The position numbers and the translations under genes were made by a program. DNA of 64,000 nucleotides, taken from NCBI GenBank assembly GCA_036346205.1, contig JARFJB010002142.1:372001-436000 (forward strand). The letters are read 5' to 3'. This DNA comes from Vesta saturnalis. Lineage: Eukaryota; Arthropoda; Insecta; Coleoptera; Lampyridae. The stretch's first letter is position 1. Each line of letters starts with the position of its first letter. This document shows, in pieces, positions 56,080 through 64,000 of the stretch. Under the pieces are notes generated by a model, which searched no databases, was not told the origin of the DNA, and worked only from the letters and a program-made list of their open reading frames with translations.

Positions 56080-57037
56080 ATTAATTTACTATTGATCACG
56101 AGCAAGAAATACTAAATAGGCGACTTTATCGTGTAAGAATGCACTGATAAGTATGTAGTTACTACCTCCGCAGTAAAAAGTAGTTTTTTTCGATTCACTC
56201 ATAAAGTATTAAATTTTTACACTTATGTTGTATATCGAATTTGAAAAAAATGACTTAGAAAATTTCTATTTGGCAAAAATGACTTTTGAATCACAAAATT
56301 ACCAATTTTTATAATTTTTTGCAGTAACTTTTTCAAATATTTTTCTTTATTTCAATTCTCATTTATTTGGTTTCCATGGTGACCACGAACAAGGCATACT
56401 AGATTTAAGTATGTAGCCCATTTTTATCACAAATTTTAAAATTGGGACTTTTTTGATAATAAGTATGAAACTGTTACGTTTAGGCAAATAAAGTTTTAAA
56501 CAAACTTATAATTTTTGACGTTAAATCGATCTGAGTAATAAAAATAGGGTTTCCATTTGATTTTTGAGTAACTTGCATTTTTGATAGTCAAGTTTAGACA
56601 TTCATAAGTTTATTTTATGAAAATACAAATGTCATTTTTGCAGACTGTTGCAATAAATCTTTGCCTACAACACCTCAAAGTTTTATTCAAATTGTTTGAC
56701 AAGAACAGAACAATTAACGAGTTATTACTAAGACCGCATCTGTCGATTTTTTTAGAAAAATGGTTTTTTTTAAAACGACTGAAATTTCTTATCTAGTTTA
56801 TTTAACAAACTTACCTTAAAATTCGACATAGAATCCAAAAATGTATTAATATACGGGGTGTTTCATTTAAAATAAGCGACTAAGTACCGACTTCCGGTAT
56901 AACCAGAAGTGGCACGAACGTGTAAATATTTTAGATAAGTTAGCCCTAACATCATTACCCTGTCACCAAATTTTCAAAATTATAGTAAGTTTGGTTTAGC
57001 AGATACTCATAGGATCAGCTCCCAAAGGCGGACCCGG

Positions 57038-59033
57038 TATCTGAATATATGAATCCATAGGTAGAAAACATCCTCTCGATATCACCAAAGGATGCATAGG
57101 CAATAGGCAGCACGTGCTTAATTTCTGGAACATCTTCTTGGGATCTCCACCACTGTACTGCTGTTACATTTTTTATTATTTCATCCCAAAATATAGTTTT
57201 GTGAAAAGGGTCTTTCAATTTAATTAGTAATGGTAATAGTCCTGTATCTGTAAAATATATTAGTAATGGATATTCTTTGTTTATATTTATTGTAGAATCC
57301 AACATATATGCCAAAAAGTGATATTAGAGCTTGAACATATCTTTTATTAAATGTTTGATACTGACGCAAGCTTCTTTCTTCTACAAAACGGTCAGTGTGA
57401 AAAATAACCATTAACTTTTTCCATGTGTGAACTGTTCGAAATAAAAATGCACCTTTTTGTTGTATTACGTCAAGCGCTATAGAAATTGGTTTTAGCAACT
57501 GTAGAAAATCTTCAGCCATCCTTTTATTATAGATATCTGAAACTTTTTTAAAAATCACTGGATCAATTTCTTCTTTATGCTCATCACATATTAGTTCGGC
57601 CATCCGTTTACATAGATCTCAAGACAATCTAAAAGTGTATTCATCGAACATCTTCAGGTAAGACCAATTTCTTGTCCCTTTTTCTTTATACCAAACATTT
57701 GGCAAATGACTATTTCTGATGTATTTCACAATTTGTAGTGTATGTTCTTTTATTTGCGATGCTTCTAAATCTTTGGAGAGCAAACTAAGCAAATGCGCCG
57801 AACAACCATATGTAAGTATAGGATAACTGAACGACTCGGAAGTTTTTTTCTTCATACTGACCATGTTGGACGCATTATCTGTCACTTTACAGTTATATTC
57901 ATTTTTACACTTATTTATTGAGTTAATAGCCATCTCAGCAAGATAGTCAGCCGTATGAGGATGACCGGATGTATCTATACTTTCCAAGAGTACACTGTCT
58001 CCATCCTTTGCTATCAAAACGGCAAGATAATGACCCGTCCTTAACTTCTCACATACAGTCCCTTGAGCATAGAAGGATGGTTTCAGTTCTTTCTTTGTAT
58101 TATCGTTATTACAACGGCTATTGTGCTGGTGAATTACATTCTTTCATACCATCTCCGGCTATCTTTGCGAGAAACACTCGGTTCGCTTATTCACATCATC
58201 AGTATGCAGTACAAATCTCCACTTGTCGTACCAAACGGGCGCAATCCACATTTTTCTACACGGCTTCTAAACTCTGGAATGATCTCCCTAGTTCCTGTTT
58301 TCCTCTCACTTATGATATGAGAAAATTTAAGGTAGCTGTTCATAGGCATCTATTGGCAATTCATTATCCCTATATCCATCCTCCCAAGTGTTCCTGAGTG
58401 CTTTAGCACGATAGGCCTTATTTAGCCTGTTCAGGTCCACAATCATAAAAAAAAAAAGATTATCGACTCATTATGTACATTGGACCATTCATCCAAGGAC
58501 ATGCAAACAAACTGTCCAGAAAACTTCTTAAAACATTTAAATTTTTTTTCCTCAAATATTTCATTCAGGAGCGTTGACGATAACTGAAATCTAGATGGAG
58601 GAACGTAACCGGGTCTTGGCATTTTTATGGGTTTTCGAATTTCCTTATTTTCTATCGCTCTAAAACTGCAATTTGAACCCAAATGACCGCTACTTCCACT
58701 ATTTTCACTTTCACCTACACTTCCCTTTTCACAGTTCTCGCCTCTCTGTTTCTTTTGCAACTGGATAATTTCATTCTGGCTAGTTCCAGGCTGTGACTGA
58801 CAATCACCATGAAGAGTTTCAACATCAATGATATCACTAGTTTTACTTTAATAGATTTTCCTGTGACTTTTTAGTCTGTCCATTAGACCTTTCAATTCTT
58901 TACCACACTTTTTACACACTTCTCTGCAACCTGGTTTGCCAACCTCTTTCTTTTTTACAAAATGTTGCCAAATACTAAATCCCTTTCTGCCCCGGTTTGT
59001 AATGACTCCAAATGTCTTAACTAGATTACTCAC
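57038..59033 (-). pseudogene. hAT transposase, main part, with LINE insert
   Basis: The minus strand starts MSNLVKTFGVITNRGRKGFS, a BED zinc finger region (CREVCKKCGKELKGLMDRLK), then MPRPGYVPPSRFQLSSTLLN, CMSLDEWSNVHNESII. After the LINE insert: AKDGDSVLLESIDTSGHPHT, TDNASNMVSMKKKTS and YGCSAHLLSLLSKDLEASQI (hAT catalytic region). Then MAELICDEHKEEIDPVIFKK and the dimerisation block VTAVQWWRSQEDVPEIKHVL with DIERMFSTYGF. It is broken by frame changes near 57250 and 57610 and by the two insertions. No hAT terminal repeats or 8-bp target duplication were located. Confidence 0.82.
58034..58458 (+). mobile_element. 5'-truncated LINE with poly-A tail inside the hAT
   Basis: The same LINE family as 5.8 kb and 47.3 kb. 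A clean open frame to 58397 reads RPSLTSHIQSLEHRRMVSVL, STFFYTASKLWNDLPSSCFP, KVAVHRHLLAIHYPYIHPPK. A 3' end GTGCTTTAGCACGATAGGCC leads to an A run at 58447-58458. Imperfect target duplication: AAGATAATG before it and AAGATTATC after. It splits the hAT coding region, so it postdates it. Confidence 0.82.
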
Positions 59034-59040
59034 AGAACCA

Positions 59041-59472
59041 AAAATATTACTAATAACTAGAATAAGTGGGTGTCCTTTATATAGCTGAGCGTTTTTTGCC
59101 AGTTTTTACAAGTTTCAACAATTACCCAAACTCGCAAAACTGCGTGAACAAAATTTTCACGTTAAGACTGCTTGGATTTTTCTTCCTATCTGTACTATTC
59201 TTGCCTGCTAGGATTGCAAAGCTTAATAAATAGATTTTATTAAACGAGTAGAAACTTATATTAAACATGTTACCTACGTTTAAACGCCAATCAAATAAAA
59301 ATTTGTGCGATTCTTAAATATCTGCTAATCAGACTAGGAGAAGCATGAAATCTACAAAAATCGTGATGTATAAAGGTATTTAGTTACGTAAATGATAGTT
59401 TTTATTACAAGTGAAACTCTATCCTAAACTATTAAATGCTTCAAAATAAAAATACATTTTCATTGTTGTATA
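59041..59472. other. no recognised gene
   Basis: The 5' flank of the hAT copy. A GTGTCCTTTATATAGCTGAG stretch at 59070 might belong to its 5' region. Nothing else recognised. Confidence 0.45.
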
Positions 59473-60430
59473 GAGTGTCCCAATAGGAACTTCTGGATTT
59501 TGTTTTTAAATAGAAGCAATAACAATAAAAATATCATGCTTGTTTATATTATCAAAATGTAGAGGTATGGCAGTTATGTCTTAAAAATAATATTCTCCAA
59601 ATGTTCTCCTCGGCTGTTTCTACAGATGATCATCCTTTGTATAACATTGTCAATAACCTTTTGGCACAATTGCGGGTCAATTCCACCAATAACTTCGGAA
59701 ATGTTGTGCTTCAGGTCATTAGTCGTCTGCGGTTTGGTAGAATAGACTTTGTCCTTGAGGAAGCCCCATAGGAAAAATTCGAGCGAAGTTAGATCGCACG
59801 ATCTAGCAGGCCAGTGAATATCACCCGTCGTATTACACGTGGCCCCATCTTGTTGAAAAAACGTATTGTTTATTATTCATTTGGGGCCATAAAAAGGCTC
59901 TTTTCATATTGCGGTAACGCTCGACATTAACAGTTACCGTTTCTCCAGCGTCATTTTCATGAAAAAAATGGCCCTATAACCCCCCCAGCCCACAATGCAC
60001 ATCACTCGAGGGTTTTCACTTCCCCAAATCCTACAATTTTGCTTATTCACGTAACCTCCAAGGTGAAAATGAGCTTCGTCAGAGAAGATAATTTTATTGC
60101 AAAAATTTGTATTAGTTCTCACTTCTTCTAACACAAAATTAACGAACGCTCGGCGTTGCCCGTGATCTGGGGCCTTTAACGCTTGAATTAGTTGAATTTT
60201 ATACGCGTGCAAGGTGTCAAAATTCGTTGCAGTTTACGAATTGTTCTCACACACGAACGGGAATTTTCGTAGTAAGTTTGCACAATTCTAATACGTTCTT
60301 CCGTCGTAAAACGACCCATCATTAAATTGCCGTGTATCTAGATGTCACATGCGAAATATACAATTTCTAAGTTACGTGGTTAAAAAATGGCCCTAAATTT
60401 TAATCCCGAAGTTCCTATTGGGACACCCAT
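59473..60430 (-). mobile_element. short-TIR ITm element
   Basis: GTGTCCCAATAGGAACTTC near 59475 and its complement near 60420 form an inverted repeat of only about 25-30 bp, in contrast to the long-TIR elements. TA borders both ends. The internal transposase is minus strand and has a deletion. Confidence 0.8.
59574..60322 (-). pseudogene. ITm transposase with deletion in catalytic core
   Basis: It starts MMGRFTTEERIRIVQTYYEN (ATG at 60322), then MHAYKIQLIQALKAPDHGQR after frameshifts, IIFSDEAHFHLGGYVNKQNC (first Asp), MCIVGWGGYRAIFFMK, then FQQDGATCNT (second Asp) joined directly to GDIHWPARSCDLTSLEFFLW, so about 20 residues are missing between the second and third blocks. The third Asp position reads SLEFF, an Asp to Glu change. 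It ends RNSRGEHLENIIFKT. Confidence 0.8.
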
Positions 60431-61614
60431 TACATTCAATAGAAATAAGATATGACCCCACATGCAGTATGCAGTAAATAAAAAAGCTGACCTAAATTTA
60501 TAAGGAGGATATTGAAAAAGACGTCTGCTAAATAGCTGAATTAAATATAACTATTTGAATCATCACAATTTCAAGAATAAAGAATAACGATTATTCTAAT
60601 TTAATAATTTATATTCTGAATAAAAATGCATCAGCACAATGAATGAATGCTGTTTGTTTACCTTATCGTGTTTGTTGCAGTTCTAGTAGTTTTATAGTGG
60701 GTTTAATACTTCCATTGTATGGTTTGAAAAATTGCTGACATTAAAAGGTTTTGACTGTTAAACGCGAACTTACAACATTTTACAAGGACGTTTAAACGTG
60801 TAACTGTAAACGTTTAATCGCTGCAACCCTACTGCCTGCAAGTATTTGTTTGTTTAAAACAAAACATAAACAGTTAGAATTATTTGAAAAAGATATATTA
60901 ATAAAAACTAGTCATTAAAAAAAAAATTTTTTTAACATTATGATTTTTGTTTTAAATTATGATTTTTATTAACCCTGGCTCCGAGTCCCGAAAACGCATT
61001 TTTTTTTGTGCGAATAAAACATACAATTTTTTTTCTTCAGCCACTTTTATCTTTATATTCAGTCATTTATTTGCAGTTCACTACTTGTTCAGGAATCTCT
61101 CATTTATGTCGCCATTGCAATTTTATACAAAATGAACATTCTATATTTTAATGAAAGAAAAACCGTAATCGTGTAGTTTTTAATTAATATTCATTGAATT
61201 TTACCTCTATAAATTTGAAGATAATCTGAAAGTAGATGGCGCCACTGGCGACGGTAAATGTTGATTAATAGTTATTTTTAGTACAAGTGAGCAAAGACGC
61301 TATATACTCTCGAGGTCTGATTTGCACACGAGCGAGTTTTTCATCTAGAGCGAGAGAAGCACTAAGTGCTTTTGCTCAAGAGTGCTAAACATAATTTTTT
61401 CCACAATCATATCAATTATTTAGCAGTTCAATAACTGGATCTTGCAACTTGTACTGTGACAGATTTATTGCAATTATTGAAGATGCGCCGATGTCATCTT
61501 GCATGTGACACTGACGTACACATTCTGTCAAAAATACGGACGTAAAAACTGAGTATTGTAATGGCCAAAAATCTCGGCCAATAATTACATTAAATATGTA
61601 ACAGTAGTACATGT
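60431..61614. other. no recognised gene
   Basis: AT-rich, with a short palindrome AAGCACTAAGTGCTT near 61370 and AGATGGCGCCACTGGCGAC near 61234, a motif similar to one at 34665. Confidence 0.45.
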
Positions 61615-61860
61615 ATGTGTTTTAAACATTACACGAAATTTAATACACTAACTGTTTGGTACGGTGTAAATGTTTACAGTGCAGTTATGGCAAAAGGTCA
61701 AAACAGGTATAGTACGATTTTCATAGCAACCGCAGGCATAGTAACCGATCAACAAATTTTGCTTACTAGATATCAAACGCCCGTTTTGCTCGCTAAAATT
61801 AGAGAGCAAAACAAGGTATTATTTAATGATTATGAAAAAAATTCTATTCATGGAAGATAA
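61615..61860 (+). CDS. short unidentified ORF
   Basis: ATG at 61615 gives 81 codons: MCFKHYTKFNTLTVWYGVNV then YSAVMAKGQNRYSTIFIATA, QILLTRYQTPVLLAKIREQN and KVLFNDYEKNSIHGR. No membrane segment, repeat or family motif is recognised. Could be a chance frame or a relic of a mobile element. Confidence 0.2.
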   Translation: MCFKHYTKFNTLTVWYGVNVYSAVMAKGQNRYSTIFIATAGIVTDQQILLTRYQTPVLLAKIREQNKVLFNDYEKNSIHGR

Positions 61861-62029
61861 TTATTTAAAACGTTTAAATAAACTTACATAGAGGACTAGA
61901 ATAAATACAGTAGTGGCTACTAACTTTATAAAAAATTTTATAAGGAGAAACAAATGAAATAGTTTAATTATATTAGAATACGCATTTATTAGTCAGTTAA
62001 TTTAATTTTAGAATAATATTCTTATAATT

Positions 62030-62800
62030 AAAACTCACCGTTTAAGCCATTTTCGAACAGTCCATCTAAGGGATGTCGGTATTGTATAAGCGGAAAAATT
62101 AGAAAAAGATTCAGAACTTCTAAACTGTAGATTATACTACATTTGAAACACATGTTTAAGCCGTTTTCGACCATTCCACCTAGGGGACGATGGTGTCGTA
62201 TAAGGGACCAAACTGGAAACATTCATAACTTCTAAACCCTTAGGCGTCGATTAATTGTACTTTAGAATATTTATGTAAATTAAAATATATCGTTTGCAAT
62301 TTTCGCATAATTCATTTATGGCACGAAAGTGTGATAAAGGGATGAAATAAAATACTTTCTTTGCGCTTAGAAGATGCTAAACTAAAATTTAAAACTTAAA
62401 GTACATGATAATCTTACTTTTTAAATCATACAATTTTAGTTAATTTACAATTCATAATTAACGTGATGTTTACCATCTGAGCGCGTTTGAATTGTTCTTT
62501 CAGAAATGGATAATTAAGTGGGCTATATAAAAAATGTAAACTTGCACGATTTAAACTCATCCCCTAGCAGGACTGTTGGAAAACGGCTTAAATGGTATGT
62601 TTTAGTTATGAACATATTATTCTAAAGTTAAATTAATCGACACCTAAGGGTTTGAAAGTTATTAGTTTTTACGGCACCCTCATCCCCTAGATGGATTTTT
62701 CGAATACAACTTAAACGATGTGTTTTAATTGTGGAAACGTTCTAAAGTGAAAATAATCCATGCGTAAGGGTTTAAAAGTTGTGATTTTTTTCTAATTTAT
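62030..62800. repeat. small foldback repeat
   Basis: Two related units in one direction (TTTAAGCCGTTTTCGA... CACCTAGGGGATG... CTTCTAAACCCTTAGGCGTC, near 62038 and 62157) face two units in the other direction (about 62560-62680 and 62685-62790). Units are about 110-130 bp. The 280 bp between the arms has no recognisable features. The structure resembles a small foldback or MITE. Confidence 0.6.
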
Positions 62801-64000
62801 CCTTATAGGACGTCACACTTGATAATGTAGATAAACTATTAAATGGATTCGATAAATATGTATTATAATATAAAGTGTAGAAATTAAATTTTCATAAACT
62901 TAATGACCACTACTTTATTGATTCTTCTAGTGCTATCCAAATTTGTGTTGTGGATTATATCACACCGGTGATTTTTACTATAAATACATCTATACGATAT
63001 ATCTATTTCTATTCTTCTATTTTCCTTTATCCACATTTGATTATGCACAAACGACGGTTCAACACTAGTAGAATAGCGTCACCATTGGCGCCATTTTGAT
63101 TTATTAATGACAAATTCATTGTCTTTCACAGACCCTTTATGTATATCAGTTTTAATAACTTTTAGTGATAATTTTATTGAGTTTTTAATGACCCTCGGCT
63201 TCTTTTGAGACGGATTCCTTAAATTCCCACGTTTAAAGCTACATTTTTGATCTCCTTTTTCAACCCGTTTTTATTATTTTCTTTTTTGGACCAGATTTTC
63301 ATACCCCATTTTCTTTGTGTACCAGTCGATTTTTTAATGCTTTTCTATCGTTCACCCCCATTTTCTTCAGATCAGATTTCTACCCCGGTACAACATCCGT
63401 ATACTGCTGCTCTTTTTTATCGGTTTCTTTTTATCCCCTCATTTTTTTGGATCACATTTTCAAACCTATCTTCAGTTCTGCGAGTTGCATATTTCAAGGG
63501 AATACAGCTGATTTACAGCATCGTGGGTCCAGCATCCATTCTCCAACATCTTGGGCCTGCGATGGTTTTTGGGTCTTGAATGTAGTTACAGAATTTTGGT
63601 TCAGCATTTTGTTCCAAGCATTCTGACTCCTGCATCTTGGTCCGACATCCACCATGTACTAGCTATTTCTGGCCACCATCTTGTATCATTCAGCCATTTT
63701 GTCTTTGGTCCCCATCTTCAGCATCTACCGATCCGCCATTGCTTCTATCTCTAACATTTAAGTTCCCATTTCTAGCAATTAAGGTTTCGCCACGGTCCAA
63801 CTGCTAGATCTCTACCAGGGCACCTATTTCTAACACTTCGCTTCACGTCTTACAACTGCTGAATTTCCACCGTTATATGGCTGTCACTCGCTGTAGACCA
63901 AATAACTGTTTACAAGCTACAGCTTTGATATGTAAAAAAAATACGACAAAATGTGATTTCCCGCGATCCGATGGACTTGAAAAGGGATTCTTTAACTGTC
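62801..64000. other. no recognised gene, pyrimidine-rich end
   Basis: From about 63240 the plus strand is rich in T and C, with repeated CATCTTG/CCATTTTG-type short motifs (63540-63760) and two overlapping open frames (63247-63579, 63315-63626) whose products look like compositional artefacts. Confidence 0.45.

Larger units (their letters stand above)
51593..57037 (+). mobile_element. ITm element with 930-bp TIRs, inside a hAT element
   Basis: It starts CAGGGTTCGCCTTTGGGAGC (51593) and ends with the complement (57037), with TA on both sides (51591-51592, 57038-57039). The inverted match runs to about 52530 on the left and starts near 56112 on the right, roughly 930 bp at high identity by eye. 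The transposase between is split by an insert at about 52890-55250. Without the insert the element would be about 3.1 kb. Confidence 0.9.

Noticed and set aside
63247..63626. Two overlapping open frames of about 100 codons
   Set aside because: They are in two frames of the same pyrimidine-rich sequence and have no conserved motifs.

Overview
The window is a repeat-rich, AT-rich stretch of an animal nuclear genome, most likely an insect. The evidence is short GT-AG introns, TA and AG microsatellites, a tRNA-derived SINE, and many decayed IS630-Tc1-mariner (ITm), piggyBac, hAT, Penelope-like and LINE copies. No complete host gene was found. The only host-gene hints are a spliced ATG exon and a 22-nt microexon near 49.2-50.3 kb and a short charged ORF near 34 kb. 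The order is not certain from sequence alone.

Layout. 0.8-3 kb: a minus-strand tRNA-Ala-type SINE next to a Tc1-like (DD34E) element with two candidate introns. 3-5.6 kb: a short tandem array, a decayed mariner, and the first long-TIR ITm element. 5.8-8.9 kb: a LINE reverse transcriptase fragment and a minus-strand piggyBac relic. 10.2-12.2 kb: copy A of a large non-coding repeat, with copy B at 36.8-39.5 kb. 12.2-28 kb: five long-TIR ITm insertions back to back, several placed inside (TA)n arrays, plus a head-to-head pair of related transposase copies interrupted by a 2.3-kb foldback element built from tandem repeats. 28.8-31.3 kb: two Penelope-like relics head to head. 31.5-32.9 kb: another ITm element. 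35-36.5 kb and 43-48.7 kb: minus- and plus-strand LINE pieces, one split by an ITm element. 51.4-59 kb: a hAT element split by a 5.4-kb ITm element with TIRs of about 930 bp (itself interrupted) and by a 5'-truncated LINE. 59.5-60.4 kb: a short-TIR ITm relic. 62-62.8 kb: a small foldback repeat.

The theme is one transposase group. In most of the ITm relics the second and third catalytic Asp are separated by 41 residues (motifs QQDGAPxH ... SPDLTPLDFFLWG), and their TIRs run from about 255 to 930 bp, far longer than the 20-30 bp usual for mariner. All copies are broken by stops, frameshifts, internal deletions or nested insertions, so they look like fossils. The nesting gives a relative chronology: hAT first, then the 930-bp-TIR ITm element inside it, then a G-poor insert inside that. 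The LINE in the hAT is a separate later event.
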